Origin: Nostoc sp. TCL240-02
GTDB lineage: Bacteria > Cyanobacteriota > Cyanobacteriia > Cyanobacteriales > Nostocaceae
Assembly (NCBI RefSeq): GCF_013343235.1
Contig: NZ_CP040094.1
Span: 1,240,501 to 1,304,500, forward strand
DNA length: 64,000 nucleotides
Direction: 5' to 3'
Below the pieces are notes generated by a model that worked only from the letters and a program-made list of their open reading frames with translations, was not told the origin of the DNA and made no database searches. Of the stretch, positions 1-10,801 are shown piece after piece. Every line of letters begins with the position of its first letter. The first letter of the stretch is position 1. The translations under genes and the position numbers were made by a program.

Positions 1-772
1 GATAGCCATTAGAGAGAGCGTAGCGCTTATCTGGCTGGTAATGATAATGCAGGGGATGAATAAAAGTGCGATCGCGGAATGTTAGCTCATGACTCGGATC
101 GGCATTGGGGTTATCCCGGATATAAGGCTCCTCTGAGGCGTAGGCAACGTAAATACTTTCCTTACCTGTTTCGCCATTTTTATGTATTGCTATACCTGTA
201 GGACATTCAAACGGTGTCAAGACACTAAATTGAAGTTCTCCTGTTGCCCTGTCCATTGCGTACACTGATTGTTCGGTGCGATCGCAAATCCATAGCATTT
301 CTTGGGTGACTGCTAAATTCTCTATCCCAACTCCAGGGGCATAAAATCTGGTAATCTCTTTTCGGGTTTCGCGGTCATACACCAAAATGTAGCCCAGCCG
401 TTGGCAGGTGACATAAACTGTTGTTTCCCAAACAGCAACGCCGTCAGCCGGATAAGGCAATGTCACAAAATGTTCTAAACCCAAAGCATTGAGCTTGCAC
501 AAGTAAACACTATTTTCTCGGCTTACCCACAGGGAATCTTCCCACACCGCTATACCAGTGACATCGGTAAATTCTTTAACTTGATGAGGGTTGATAATTT
601 TGCTGTTGTCAGAGGTGGGATCAATCTCCAGTAGATGCCCTTTAATACTGTCAATGGCAATGAGTCTATCTTTAATGAAAGTAATGCCACACAAGGTAGC
701 AGCAGTAAGCGGTCGAATTGTTTTTTGCCCAAACATCTGGCTAACGGTCAAAGTGGGGAGTGCAAAACTCAT
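1..772 (-). CDS. Beta-propeller-like protein, 3' end outside the window
   Basis: The minus strand is open from an ATG at 772 to the left edge, 257 codons with no stop, beginning MSFALPTLTVSQMFG. The chain repeats a pattern of about 40-50 residues, for example GITFIKDRLIAID, GIAVWEDSLWVS, GVAVWETTVYVT and GIAIHKNGETG. This alternation of 'here is the value / display it' strands is typical of beta-propeller proteins of the YVTN, SMP-30 or PQQ type. No signal peptide or catalytic motif is visible in this part. The missing C-terminus may carry another domain, so the full function cannot be read. The coding call is firm because the frame stays open with sensible codon use; the family call is moderate. 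Confidence 0.75.
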   Translation of the reverse strand, partial: MSFALPTLTVSQMFGQKTIRPLTAATLCGITFIKDRLIAIDSIKGHLLEIDPTSDNSKIINPHQVKEFTDVTGIAVWEDSLWVSRENSVYLCKLNALGLEHFVTLPYPADGVAVWETTVYVTCQRLGYILVYDRETRKEITRFYAPGVGIENLAVTQEMLWICDRTEQSVYAMDRATGELQFSVLTPFECPTGIAIHKNGETGKESIYVAYASEEPYIRDNPNADPSHELTFRDRTFIHPLHYHYQPDKRYALSNGY

Positions 773-1379
773 AAAACCTTGGGGGAAGTATAAAAAACCC
801 TCACCTTTGGATAGGGAGGAAACATGACTCAAGCGGTTTTAAGCGCCGTCACACCAATTGCTTGATGCGGAAAATCCTAGTCAAGCAGTGGCTCCCCCTA
901 ATTGGGGTGAGTAAACAGAGGAGTAGTATTTACCCGTTTCCCTTTATGCCGGGAGCGCCTTGCTCAGAACGGATTGTGAGCCTAGCCAAAGTTATTGGTC
1001 GGTACTATCCAAACAGCACTTCTTTACCCCTCGTAAAGATGTTTAACCATTTAGTTCTAGAGTTTGGGACTGGCATCACGCATCCCAAAGTAGGTCTTTA
1101 ACTCTTGCCAATAACATAGTACAAAAAGTACTTAGGCGGGTCAGCTATCTAAATGTGGTTCTTGATTGCCACCTTTAGAGCGGGGTACTGACAATTATCG
1201 GTAAAATGTGTTCCGATCAACTCTTTCGTGAGAAATAATACTATGTCAAAACAGGAGGAATTTACAAATGTTAAGAATTACATATACATTCACATAACTA
1301 GGCGATCGCCTTAATGTAACTTTAGAAGATGGAATTCCTGCCATCACTAAATTATGATCGAATTTTGTAACCATTTGCT
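773..1379. other. Intergenic region with possible structured RNA and a decayed small ORF
   Basis: About 600 bases without a convincing gene. The part from about 850 to 1110 has several self-complementary segments: CTCCCCC pairs with GGGGTGAG near 890-912, GGAGTAGTA near 920 can pair with TACTATCC near 1003-1010, and TTTGGGA pairs with TCCCAAA near 1063-1090. This suggests a folded RNA leader or a remnant of a mobile RNA. At 1268 an ATG with an AGGAGG ribosome site opens a nine-codon ORF that stops at 1295 (TAA). The same frame then reads on to 1357 as LGDRLNVTLEDGIPAITKL, so it may be the relic of a short gene. Confidence 0.4.
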
Positions 1380-1391
1380 GTGACCTACACG

Positions 1392-4250
1392 ATGTCTGCT
1401 AATTCTCTGCCTGAAGGTGCCGCCGTTTGGCATAGTTTAGAAGTTGATAAAGCACTAGACCTGCTCGATAGTAATGCAGACAGTGGCTTAACACCCCAAG
1501 AAATTCAACAGAGGTTGCAAAAATACGGCCCCAACGAACTTGAAGAAAGTGCTGGCCGTAGTGCTTGGGAAATTCTGCTAGATCAGTTCAAGAACATTAT
1601 GTTGTTGATGCTGATTGGCGTAGCTCTGATTTCTGGGTTTTTAGACCTGATGGCTTTGCGTGAGGGCAGATTAAAGCCTGGTGAAGTGCCATTTAAAGAT
1701 ACGATCGCTATTTTAGCAATTGTGATTCTCAATGGCATACTCGGCTATGTCCAAGAAAGCCGTGCCGAAAAAGCCTTGGCAGCCCTAAAAAAAATGACTT
1801 CTCCCTTAGTACGGGTCATCCGCGACACCAGACTGGTGGAGATAGCAGCCAAGGAACTAGTTCCAGGGGATGTAATGCTGCTGGAAGCTGGAATGCAGAT
1901 AGCTGCGGATGGACGTTTAATAGAACAGTCTAATTTACAAGTGCGTGAGTCGGCATTGACTGGTGAAGCCGAAGCGGTGAATAAACAGGCATCACTAAAA
2001 TTGCCGGAGGAAACATCATTAGGCGATCGCCTCAATGTCGTGTATCAAGGAACCGAAGTAGTCCAAGGACGAGGTAAAGTTCTGGTGACTAACACCGGAA
2101 TGACTACAGAACTGGGCAAAATTGCTGCGATGTTGCAGGCGGTGGAAAGTGAACCTACACCCTTACAGCAACGCATGACTCAACTGGGTAATGTCCTGGT
2201 TACGGGTTCTTTAATTCTCGTGGCGATTGTCGTCGTTGGTGGTGTCATCAAGGACGGAGGTTTTAAAAACATCCAAGAACTTTTGGAAGTTTCCTTGAGT
2301 ATGGCGGTTGCTGTGGTACCAGAAGGTTTACCAGCTGTAATTACTGTTACATTGGCACTGGGAACCCAGCGAATGGTGCGCCAAAATGCCTTGATTCGCA
2401 AACTGCCAGCAGTAGAAACATTAGGTTCTGTAACCACCATCTGTTCTGATAAAACCGGCACCCTGACTCAAAATAAAATGGTCGTGCAATCGGTTTATAC
2501 CAATGATAAAACTTTTCGCGTCACCGGCGAAGGTTATGCTCCTACAGGAGACTTTCAGTTAGATGGTCGAAAAGTTTCCTTAGAGGAGTCTCCAGAAATT
2601 TCCGCGTTATCAGTTGCCTGTGCTGTTTGCAATGATTCAGTATTGCAAAAAGAACAAGGTGAATGGGCAATTTTGGGAGATCCGACAGAGGGGGCATTAG
2701 TTACCCTGGCGGGAAAAGCCGGAATCGAAAAAGACCAGTGGAACAGTAAGCTACCTCGCGTCGCTGAGTTCCCCTTTTCTTCGGAACGCAAGCGGATGAG
2801 CGTGATTTCTCAAGTGGAGGGAGTCGCCACAGGTGAAGCTTTTTCGAGAGGCGTTGACCCAGCGATCGCCGGTTTTCTTCAATCTGAACCTTACTTAATG
2901 TTTACCAAAGGTTCTCCAGAGTTAACCTTGGCACGTTCCACTCAGATTCATTTGGGCAATCACTCAGCCCCCTTAACCGAAGCACAACGCCAGAAAATTT
3001 TGGCAGAAAATGACTTGATGGCGAGTAAAGGTTTACGGGTACTAGGTTTTGCCTACAAATCTCTCGCGGAAATTCCACCAGAAGGTTCAAGCGAGGCATC
3101 TGAGCAAGGCTTGGTATGGCTGGGATTGGTGGGAATGCTGGATGCGCCACGCCCAGAGGTGAGGGCAGCAGTCCAAGAATGTCGGGATGCAGGTATTCGC
3201 CCAGTGATGATTACTGGCGACCACCAATTAACAGCACGAGCGATCGCTACCGATTTGGGAATTGCCCAAGAAGGCGCACGTGTTCTCACAGGTCAAGAAT
3301 TGCAACGGATGACTGACCAGGAATTAGAGCAAAATGTTGACCTAGTGAGCATTTATGCTAGGGTTTCCCCAGAACACAAACTGCGAATTGTCCAAGCATT
3401 GCAACGCCGGGGAAGATTTGTCGCGATGACGGGCGATGGTGTTAACGATGCCCCAGCCCTCAAACAAGCCGATATCGGTATTGCAATGGGCATTACTGGC
3501 ACTGATGTCAGTAAAGAAGCGAGTGACATGGTGTTACTTGATGACAACTTCGCTACAATTGTTAGCGCCACCAAGGAAGGTAGAGTTGTTTACACCAATA
3601 TCCGCCGCTTTATCAAATACATCTTGGGCAGTAATATTGGTGAAGTTCTGACAATTGCCGCCGCACCCTTAATTGGTTTGGGAGGCGTTCCCCTGACTCC
3701 TTTACAAATTCTCTGGATGAATTTGGTGACAGACGGTTTACCAGCCTTGGCATTAGCTGTGGAACCTCCAGAACCGGATGTTATGCAACGTCCGCCTTTT
3801 AGTCCCCGCGAAAGTATTTTTGCTAGGGGATTGGGTTCTTATATGATTCGCATTGGGATAATTTTTGCCATTATCACTATTGCCTTGATGTGGTGGGCTT
3901 ATCAACACACCCATGCTGCTGGGTATCAGGGAAATCCCGAAGCTTGGAAGACAATGGTATTTACTACCTTGTGTATTGCCCAAATGGGACATGCGATCGC
4001 TATTCGCTCCAACAACCGACTGACCATTGAGATGAATCCCTTCTCTAATATTTTTGTACTAGCGGCTGTGGTCGTCACCACGATTTTGCAGTTGATGCTA
4101 ATTTACGTCCCACCCCTGCGAGATTTCTTTGGTACTCACTACCTGAATCTGCAAGAGTTGGGGGTTTGTATTGGCTTTAGTGCCTTAATGTTCGTCTGGA
4201 TTGAAGCAGAGAAGATATTTCTGCGGATTATGGGCAAGAAGGCTGTGTAA
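1392..4250 (+). CDS. Cation-transporting P-type ATPase, Ca2+-pump-like (P2)
   Basis: A full-length P-type ATPase of about 952 residues that should pump a cation, probably Ca2+, across a membrane at the cost of ATP. The N-terminus has the cation-ATPase N domain ([18 protein letters not shown]). The actuator domain has [10 protein letters not shown], where TGEA replaces the usual TGES. M4 carries [15 protein letters not shown], as in SERCA/PMR1 pumps. The phosphorylated Asp is about residue 353 in [11 protein letters not shown], and the hinge is [20 protein letters not shown]. Six C-terminal helices contain [16 protein letters not shown] chose ATG 1392; a GTG at 1380 in frame is possible. The gene seems monocistronic. 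Cyanobacterial pacL-type pumps fit well, but Mn2+ or Na+ specificity cannot be excluded. Confidence 0.93.
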   Translation: MSANSLPEGAAVWHSLEVDKALDLLDSNADSGLTPQEIQQRLQKYGPNELEESAGRSAWEILLDQFKNIMLLMLIGVALISGFLDLMALREGRLKPGEVPFKDTIAILAIVILNGILGYVQESRAEKALAALKKMTSPLVRVIRDTRLVEIAAKELVPGDVMLLEAGMQIAADGRLIEQSNLQVRESALTGEAEAVNKQASLKLPEETSLGDRLNVVYQGTEVVQGRGKVLVTNTGMTTELGKIAAMLQAVESEPTPLQQRMTQLGNVLVTGSLILVAIVVVGGVIKDGGFKNIQELLEVSLSMAVAVVPEGLPAVITVTLALGTQRMVRQNALIRKLPAVETLGSVTTICSDKTGTLTQNKMVVQSVYTNDKTFRVTGEGYAPTGDFQLDGRKVSLEESPEISALSVACAVCNDSVLQKEQGEWAILGDPTEGALVTLAGKAGIEKDQWNSKLPRVAEFPFSSERKRMSVISQVEGVATGEAFSRGVDPAIAGFLQSEPYLMFTKGSPELTLARSTQIHLGNHSAPLTEAQRQKILAENDLMASKGLRVLGFAYKSLAEIPPEGSSEASEQGLVWLGLVGMLDAPRPEVRAAVQECRDAGIRPVMITGDHQLTARAIATDLGIAQEGARVLTGQELQRMTDQELEQNVDLVSIYARVSPEHKLRIVQALQRRGRFVAMTGDGVNDAPALKQADIGIAMGITGTDVSKEASDMVLLDDNFATIVSATKEGRVVYTNIRRFIKYILGSNIGEVLTIAAAPLIGLGGVPLTPLQILWMNLVTDGLPALALAVEPPEPDVMQRPPFSPRESIFARGLGSYMIRIGIIFAIITIALMWWAYQHTHAAGYQGNPEAWKTMVFTTLCIAQMGHAIAIRSNNRLTIEMNPFSNIFVLAAVVVTTILQLMLIYVPPLRDFFGTHYLNLQELGVCIGFSALMFVWIEAEKIFLRIMGKKAV

Positions 4251-4462
4251 ATTGGGAATGGGGAATGGGAAAGAAGCAAGGAGGCAGGGGGCAGGGGAGA
4301 TTAGGAGGATGAGGAGGACAAGGGGGACAAGGAGGACAAGAGGGACAGGGAAGATAAAGGGAGAATTATTCAACAAGTCTCTCCCAAGTCTCCCCCTTCT
4401 TCCTTGTCGCCCCTATCTCTTATCGATGCCCAATTCTCAATTCCCAATGCCCAATTTCTACT
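4251..4462. repeat. Purine-rich low-complexity spacer
   Basis: The spacer between the ATPase and recF carries a strongly purine-rich run with imperfect 9-10 base repeats of the form GGGGGACAAGGA between about 4265 and 4365. A pyrimidine-rich stretch of similar composition on the same strand follows (4378-4415). The two could pair into a long imperfect hairpin. Such tracts are common between Nostoc genes. Open frames across it (4201-4521) are artefacts of the composition. Confidence 0.5.
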
Positions 4463-5584
4463 ATGTACCTGAAAACTCTAAACCTCCGACAATTTCGCAA
4501 TTATCAAGACCAAAAGGTTGATTTTACTGCTGCCAAAACAATTTTGGTAGGTAATAACGCTCAGGGGAAGTCGAATTTGTTGGAGGCGGTGGAGTTGCTG
4601 GCGACATTGCGATCGCACCGCATGACCCGCGACCGCGATTTGGTTCAAGAAGGGGAAGCTATAGCCCAAATTAATGCCACCCTTGAGCGACAAACAGGCG
4701 TTAGTGACCTTACCTTAACGCTCCGGCGCAATGGTCGCCGGAGTGTTGCTCTCAATGGTGAGTCTATCCGCCGTCAAATGGATTTTCTTGGCGTTCTTAA
4801 CGCAGTGCAGTTTTCCAGCTTGGATTTAGACTTAGTACGCGGCGGCCCGGAAGGTCGCCGCAACTGGTTGGATACACTCTTAATTCAACTCGAACCAGTT
4901 TATGCTCACATTTTGCAGCAGTATAATCATGTATTACGCCAGCGCAATGCCTTTTTAAAACGCCATGTAGAGACTTTGGATGCAACGTCTCTACACTCAG
5001 AATTAGCAGTGTGGGATGCACAGTTAGCTACCACAGGAACCAGGGTAATTAGAAGGCGCGATCGCGCCATCCAAAGATTGGCTCCCATTGCTAGTGCTTG
5101 GCATGCCAGTATTAGCGGCAGTACAGAAATTCTGCAAATCAATTACGTGCCTAATATTCCTTCAGAGGATAACCATCCAGAAGAAGTGCAGCAAGCTTTC
5201 TTAGCAAAAATCCAGCAGCGAGCCGTTGCTGAAATGCACCAAGGTACTACTCTTGTCGGTCCCCATCGAGACGAAATAGAATTAACTATTAACCAGACAC
5301 CCGCTCGTCAATACGGTTCTCAAGGTCAACAACGAACACTGGTTCTAGCTTTAAAATTAGCCGAATTACAATTAATTGAAGAAGTCGTCAAAGAGCCACC
5401 ATTGCTATTACTTGATGATGTTCTTGCCGAACTAGATTTATCCCGCCAAAATCAATTGCTTGATGCTATTCAAGACCGCTTTCAAACCCTAATTACTACG
5501 ACTCACTTGGGTTCTTTTGATTCCCAGTGGTTAAAGTCCTCCCAAATTCTTTTTGTCAAAGCAGGAGAAATAATCGCAAATTAA
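4463..5584 (+). CDS. recF: DNA replication and repair protein RecF
   Basis: RecF is an SMC-like ATPase that binds gapped DNA and helps load RecA through RecFOR. The N-terminus [19 protein letters not shown] is the classic RecF opening. Walker A is GNNAQGKSN at about residues 30-38. The ABC-type signature is [18 protein letters not shown] near 283. Walker B is [15 protein letters not shown] near 314. At 373 residues it matches the family length. The ATG at 4463 lies at the family's conserved start. It stands alone here, away from dnaA/dnaN, which is usual in cyanobacteria. Confidence 0.96.
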   Translation: MYLKTLNLRQFRNYQDQKVDFTAAKTILVGNNAQGKSNLLEAVELLATLRSHRMTRDRDLVQEGEAIAQINATLERQTGVSDLTLTLRRNGRRSVALNGESIRRQMDFLGVLNAVQFSSLDLDLVRGGPEGRRNWLDTLLIQLEPVYAHILQQYNHVLRQRNAFLKRHVETLDATSLHSELAVWDAQLATTGTRVIRRRDRAIQRLAPIASAWHASISGSTEILQINYVPNIPSEDNHPEEVQQAFLAKIQQRAVAEMHQGTTLVGPHRDEIELTINQTPARQYGSQGQQRTLVLALKLAELQLIEEVVKEPPLLLLDDVLAELDLSRQNQLLDAIQDRFQTLITTTHLGSFDSQWLKSSQILFVKAGEIIAN

Positions 5585-5635
5585 TAATGATTTAGGATTA
5601 GCCCTTTTAAGGTGACTCCAAAAACCTCTTTTTAG

Positions 5636-6094
5636 TTATTGATGTTTTTCTAACCTTTTAAAGACGTTGAGAATCAGAAAAGTCAGCAGAGTACCAATCA
5701 ATCCTAACTGCCACAAACCACAACCGGCAGCAATGCCCAATGCAGCCGAAACCCAAATAGCTGCTGCTGATGTGAGTCCGTGAATTTCAAGTTGCTGTGA
5801 TTCTTGAGAAGATTGGCGCACAATTTCTCCAGCACCGAGAAATCCTACACCGACTGCAATTCCTTGAATGACGCGGCTAAGTGCATCAGGACTATTTTGC
5901 AGCCCTGCTGTTTGCATAATTATCAAGGTAAACACAGCTGAACCTAGACTCACCAGCGTGTGAGTTCTTAAACCGGCTGGTTTGCGGCTAATTTGGCGTT
6001 CTAAGCCGATAATCGCTCCTATAAATAACGCAAAGCATAATCTGAAGCTGATATTTAGCCAATCATTAGTTGCAATGTAGTAAGTGTTTGGCAA
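5636..6094 (-). CDS. MgtC/SapB family membrane protein
   Basis: A 152-residue inner-membrane protein. The motif LFIGAIIGLERQISRKPAGLRTHTLVSLGSAVFTL near residues 24-60 is the MgtC/SapB signature, and VGVGFLGAGEIVR with the following glycine-rich helices completes the domain. It lacks the C-terminal ACT-like domain of long MgtC proteins. The family is linked to Mg2+ limitation or membrane-potential control, but the activity of short members is not settled. It converges with recF, with about 50 bases between the stops. Confidence 0.88.
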   Translation of the reverse strand: MPNTYYIATNDWLNISFRLCFALFIGAIIGLERQISRKPAGLRTHTLVSLGSAVFTLIIMQTAGLQNSPDALSRVIQGIAVGVGFLGAGEIVRQSSQESQQLEIHGLTSAAAIWVSAALGIAAGCGLWQLGLIGTLLTFLILNVFKRLEKHQ

Positions 6095-7326
6095 TGTTTA
6101 GTCTGGTGTAAATAGTTTTATATAAGTAAGTGGGCGTAAATAATTGTCGTTGGGATAAGGCAATCTGGCTACAGTCAATAGGTATAAGGGTTTTAGCCTA
6201 GTTCATTAATATTACATAGTTTGATTTTATTATGCCAACTAACTTATATAATACAGCACGGGGAAATCCAGTTATCATCTCAATTAACAAGACTTGGGAA
6301 AAAATACCTTTGTTAAAGGTTGGCAAATTTCTGCCAGAGTGTACTAGGTTAATTACAGTGTATTTCAGGTAAATGAAGTATATGGGTAGAGGCAATTTAT
6401 GAATTGCCCCTACGATTATCTTGTATTAATTTTTTACAAAATAGTGCAAAAATATTTTACCCTTTATATTGGTGGATTCTAATTCAACGGGTATAATTGA
6501 AAGTTTATATCATTTAATCATCTGCTTTTTTTGAACTTAATCTTGGCTGAATAGGTAATAAAGCTTTTTGAGTTTTATGGGGTTTTGTAAAAATCAAATA
6601 CAAGTACGTATGTTTAGATTCTTTCAATTCAAGGATATTTTTTTAGATGTAAATTAACATCTTCCATATTTTGTTATCAAAACTGAATAAAGTTTCTGTT
6701 ATTAAATTATGACAGCGATCGCAATCTGGGGAACCGACATGAATTTTAGCTTGATTAAATAATTATCTCAACTATTTTAAATGAATGAACTATAAAATTT
6801 TACCTCAAATTGCTAGATTTAACCCATACACTAAATAATTAAATGTGAGACTTGACATCTACAACTCGATCAAACAACTAAACCCCCCGGTTTCAGGGAA
6901 GAGAGGTTAAATGAAGAACAATATTTGATTTACAAAGAGTTGAAGAAAGTAAATTGGTGCGAAAAAACTCAAGTATGTTACGAAACCTGAATAGACTTAA
7001 AGCCCTTACTAATGACCAATACAACTCTTGGAGAGGCTGCGCCCTAAGCGTAGCTATGCCGCAGGCTTTACGGCTTCTCTACGAGACGCGAGGGGAACGC
7101 TCAGTACAAGTGACCAATGAAAATGACAGCCTACGCTAATTAGCTTTAATTGCGCCGACCTACTTACAGCAATGCATGCGTGGCTAGCAATTAACCACTC
7201 ATAAGGTCAGCCAATTATTAAATGTAAATACTAGAAACTCTTCCTAGTAGAGAGTCAGTGGATTTACGGCTGATAACGTACCAAAAGGAAATGCCTGTGG
7301 CTACAAATAGACAACTAACAAATTGA
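6095..7326. other. Long AT-rich intergenic region with dispersed repeats
   Basis: About 1.2 kb with no coding signal on either strand. Bases 7030-7110 carry a GC-rich Nostoc-type dispersed repeat (GCGTAGCTATGCCGCAGGC and following) ending in CTCAGTACAAGTGACCAATG, which recurs near 34510. A small stem ACTCT/AGAGT lies near 7240. No clear promoter or RNA gene is recognised. The open frame 6954-7139 spans the repeat and is not considered a gene. Confidence 0.45.
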
Positions 7327-9672
7327 GTGGACAAACTCTACTGGCTAGACCAAATTAAATTACAAGACCGCGCCAAAGTAGGTGACAAAGCGTTTTACTT
7401 GAGCAGAATCATGCAGCGTGGTTATCCGGTGGTGCCTGGTTTTGTCGTTTCGGCAGAAATTTTGCGGCAATTTCTTGAAAATCTCAATAGTTCAGAGTCA
7501 TTAGTGGCTGACTTACCTCATTCTTCGTTACATCTAGATGTTGCTAATTGGCGGCAACTTCAGCAGGTAGCTGGTCGCTTGCGCCAAGAAATTCTCACTG
7601 CGACTGTGCCGCAGCAGTGGGTGAGTACAATTTTCCAAGCAGCTAAGGAATGGCAAACTGGCTGTTTGATTCTTCGACCTACCTTGGCAGTATCAAATAC
7701 AACTCCAGGTATAAAGAATATATCTGGTTTGCTGGAGTCGGTGTTTTGCCAGTGCGAACCTGAAGCGATCGCTTGGGCATTAAAGCGCACTTGGAGTCAG
7801 ATATTTCGTGCCAGAAGTCTCTTATATTGGCAACGAGCAGGAATTAATCTGCAACAAATAAATCTAGCAGTTTTGGTACAACCTGTTGAAAATGCGATCG
7901 CCAGTGGTTTGCTCAAAGCCAACTCCTCTGGGTGGGAAATTGAGGCTACTTGGGGATTAGGAATTGCGATCGCTCTTGGCGAAGTCCAGCCAGATATCTA
8001 CTACATTCAACAGGCAACTGGGGTTGTGCTTGAGCAACAGTTGGGCAATAAAATGCTGGCTTATGGTGTGAATGATGCAGCGCCTGAAGCTTTTTCGCAA
8101 CCCACACCTAACTCAGTGCTAACACCAGATCATACTTCTCTGAGTACCTACGTACTTCAAGAAGCCCAACAAAAACAGTACGCTTTACAAGAAGAATATT
8201 TACAACAAATAATTGCTCTGGGAACTCAACTAGTAAGTGAACTAGGTAAAACTTTTAGCATTAAATGGACTATTGCCGGGCAAACCACATCTAACAAGCT
8301 CTACATCACACAAGTTAGTTCTCCCCAATCTGTAATTCCCCACGGACAATTCATTAGGGGACTAGGAGCAGCAGGGGGACGTGTTGTGGCCACTGCCTTA
8401 GTAATTCATCATTCACAACAGAAACCCGAACAACTACCCAAGGGTGTGATTTTAGTAGTACCAACAATCACTCCTGATTGGCTACCATTACTACACCAAG
8501 TTGCTGGTATTATCACAGAACAAGGTGGATTAACCAGCCATGCCGCAATTCTTGCTAGAGAATTAAGGATCGCAGCAGTAGTAAACGCAACATCTGCCAC
8601 AACCTTAATCCAAACGGGCGAACGACTACTGCTTGATGGCGACAAAGGAGAAGTTTATCGCATCAAAGGAGACTCAAAGGAGAAGATGGAGAAAGGGAGA
8701 GAAGAAAAACTTCTTTCCCCACATCACCCCAACCCAAAAGCGCCCTATCCTACTTTCACTTCTCATCTACCCATGATTGCTACCCAACTACTGGTTAACT
8801 TGAGTCAGTCCAGTTTAATAGAACAAGTGCAAAGCTTCCCTGTGGATGGCGTGGGATTATTGCGCTCAGAATTGATGGTATTAAATATATTGGACGGACA
8901 ACATCCCAATAGTTGGATTTTAGGCGGTCGTCAGGCAGAATTATTAGATTTATGGTCTGAGCAGATTAGGCAATTTGCTCGTGCTTTTACACCAAGACCA
9001 GTTTTTTATCGTTCCTTAGATTGGCGATCGCAGGATTTACCATCGTTGAGTGATAATTTAGAATTTTCGCCGCCGTCGATGTTAGGTGAACGCGGCACTT
9101 TTAGCTATTTACGAAATCCCGCAGTGTTTGAGTTAGAACTGCAAGCTTTAGCGAGGGTACAGCAGGCTGGTTACAGCAATGTCAACCTACTATTACCTTT
9201 TGTGCGGACTTTAGAAGAATTTGTCTTTTGCCGTCGCAAAGTTGAGCAAGCTCTTTTAACCGAGGTGTCGCAGTTTCAATTGTGGATGATGGCGGAAGTG
9301 CCAAGTGTACTATTTTTGCTGCCGGAATATGTGAAAGCAGGTGCAGCCGGAATTTCCATTGGTACAAACGACCTAACCCAATTATTGCTTGGAGTGGATC
9401 GAGAACAAGGACAGCTAGCAAAAGTATTTAATGAACGTCATCCTGCCGTTATGGGTGCGATCGCTCAACTGATCCAAATGGCTCAAAGTGCCGGTATACC
9501 TTGTTCAATCTGCGGTCAAGCACCAGCCCTCTATCCAGAAATCATCGATAAATTAGTGGAATGGGGCATAACCTCCATTTCTGTTGAACCGGAAGCAGTT
9601 GAACGAACATATCAAGCGATCGCTCGTGCTGAACAACGCCTAATTTTAGCAGCAGCACGTCGTCAACAATAG
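7327..9672 (+). CDS. Phosphoenolpyruvate synthase-like PEP-utilizing enzyme
   Basis: A 781-residue protein with the three-part layout of PEP synthase (pyruvate + ATP to PEP + AMP + Pi). The N-terminal ATP-grasp region has KAFYLSRIMQRGYPVVPGFV and IEATWGLGIAIALGEVQPD. The swivelling phosphohistidine domain has GGLTSHAAILARELRIAAV with the active His near residue 404. The C-terminal barrel has GVGLLRSELMVL, GTNDLTQLLLGVDR and SICGQAPALYPEI with the catalytic Cys near 729. Two oddities are present. The usual ATP-grasp motif RSSATAED reads RPTLAVSN (near residue 115), and a charged low-complexity insert (about residues 447-475) separates the His and barrel domains. The start is GTG 7327, with no better ATG upstream. 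It may be a divergent paralogue rather than the main PpsA. Confidence 0.85.
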   Translation: MDKLYWLDQIKLQDRAKVGDKAFYLSRIMQRGYPVVPGFVVSAEILRQFLENLNSSESLVADLPHSSLHLDVANWRQLQQVAGRLRQEILTATVPQQWVSTIFQAAKEWQTGCLILRPTLAVSNTTPGIKNISGLLESVFCQCEPEAIAWALKRTWSQIFRARSLLYWQRAGINLQQINLAVLVQPVENAIASGLLKANSSGWEIEATWGLGIAIALGEVQPDIYYIQQATGVVLEQQLGNKMLAYGVNDAAPEAFSQPTPNSVLTPDHTSLSTYVLQEAQQKQYALQEEYLQQIIALGTQLVSELGKTFSIKWTIAGQTTSNKLYITQVSSPQSVIPHGQFIRGLGAAGGRVVATALVIHHSQQKPEQLPKGVILVVPTITPDWLPLLHQVAGIITEQGGLTSHAAILARELRIAAVVNATSATTLIQTGERLLLDGDKGEVYRIKGDSKEKMEKGREEKLLSPHHPNPKAPYPTFTSHLPMIATQLLVNLSQSSLIEQVQSFPVDGVGLLRSELMVLNILDGQHPNSWILGGRQAELLDLWSEQIRQFARAFTPRPVFYRSLDWRSQDLPSLSDNLEFSPPSMLGERGTFSYLRNPAVFELELQALARVQQAGYSNVNLLLPFVRTLEEFVFCRRKVEQALLTEVSQFQLWMMAEVPSVLFLLPEYVKAGAAGISIGTNDLTQLLLGVDREQGQLAKVFNERHPAVMGAIAQLIQMAQSAGIPCSICGQAPALYPEIIDKLVEWGITSISVEPEAVERTYQAIARAEQRLILAAARRQQ

Positions 9673-10366
9673 GCACAAGCCCATAAGAAACACCTGATGA
9701 ATAAATTTATTAAGAAGTATTATCTCTAATAATACTTTGTCACACAATGAATTACAGTATTTTACTGCGATCGCCCCACATAATATTTGATTCAGCTGCC
9801 GGCACTGGCGCATTTCTACTGGGTGCGATTTGACTCGTCAAAAACAAAGGCGGAGATCGCAGTTAGTATCTTTTTAGTTCTCTGCGCTGTTGGTAAAAGA
9901 GCTTAAAAGGTGAGACTTTAGTTTCTGGAGCGAAAATAAAACTTCAAACATAGATTAAATTAAAGTCTCAGAATTTGGGTGAGATTATTATTTTTTGAGA
10001 GTGATAAAACAGAAAGTTTAGCAGATAAAAAATAACCCAAAAGTTTTAGAGTTCTAAGTGGATAGCGCTGATACAAGTTTGCTCTTTTTGTGGTTTGCTC
10101 AATAGAGAACTGCGGTAACGTATGTAAATTTGATGTAAAAATTCAGAGTAAATACTTGAATATATTCACCAAATGTAGTATTCGACTACAATAGTTTGTC
10201 AATTTACTAAGATAAGTGCGTGTATTAACATCCTTTTCCTTATGGCTAGGCAAAAAATAAGACCTAAAAATACTTCGAGATTTACTACTAGGTTTATTTA
10301 GGTCTAATGTTCTTTTGTCAAGGATTTGAGCTTCTAAATAACCTGAATAGATGCTGATTTATCGAT
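9673..10366. other. Intergenic region with two inverted repeats
   Basis: No gene is seen. Two hairpins stand out. TGAGACTTTA (9911-9920) is perfectly complementary to TAAAGTCTCA (9961-9970). AGACCTAAA (10260-10268) pairs with TTTAGGTCT (10297-10305). The first could end transcripts from the PEP-synthase-like gene, or both could be small non-autonomous repeat elements. The region leads directly into the IS630 element and does not encode the missing front half of the RTX gene beyond it. Confidence 0.45.
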
Positions 10367-10381
10367 TAAGCTAATCGGCAT

Positions 10382-10801
10382 TCAAGCTGCAATATAGCTG
10401 AGATTGCCTTTGTTTTTGATTTGGCGATGCCACTTAATCACTAACTCGCCTTGATTCAAAAGCTTATCTAGCAGTGATTTTAATTCATCTACTGATTTAA
10501 ATAAGCGATGAGCAATATATTCTTTACATGAGTGCCAGACTAACTCAATAATATTGTAATCAGGGCTGTAAGGGGGTAAAAACTCTAAAACAAAATTTGG
10601 GAACTCTTCAGATATTTTAGCTATAATGTCTTTGCGTTTATGAAAACTAGCATTATCTAAAACTAAAATAATCTTCGGCCCAGATTTTACAAAATCTTCG
10701 CCAAGGTTTCCTTTACTTATCCACTCCTGTTTAATTAATTCAAATAATAGTTGTAATTGCTCGTAAAAAATATCTGCATTACCTTTTTCACGAAAAAGCA
10801 T
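10382..10801 (-). CDS. IS630 transposase, C-terminal frame (orfB)
   Basis: This 139-residue frame carries the rest of the DDE catalytic domain: the second Asp in IILVLDNASFHKRKDI and the Glu in LPPYSPDYNIIELVWH. It overlaps the upstream frame by about 67 bases in the -1 register. Joining the two gives a normal full-length IS630 transposase of about 370 residues. Whether the joined product is made depends on ribosomal slippage at the T5/A5 runs in the overlap. The start shown is the first ATG of the frame and may not be used independently. Confidence 0.85.
   Translation of the reverse strand: MLFREKGNADIFYEQLQLLFELIKQEWISKGNLGEDFVKSGPKIILVLDNASFHKRKDIIAKISEEFPNFVLEFLPPYSPDYNIIELVWHSCKEYIAHRLFKSVDELKSLLDKLLNQGELVIKWHRQIKNKGNLSYIAA

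Noticed and set aside
862-1101. 79-codon open frame before the P-type ATPase
   Set aside because: No ribosome site, no recognisable protein pattern, and it overlaps segments that look like RNA secondary structure.
4201-4521. Arg/Gly-rich frame across the recF upstream spacer
   Set aside because: Composition artefact of the purine-rich repeats; overlaps both flanking genes.
6954-7139. Short frame before the PEP-synthase-like gene
   Set aside because: Runs through a dispersed GC-rich repeat and lacks a ribosome site.
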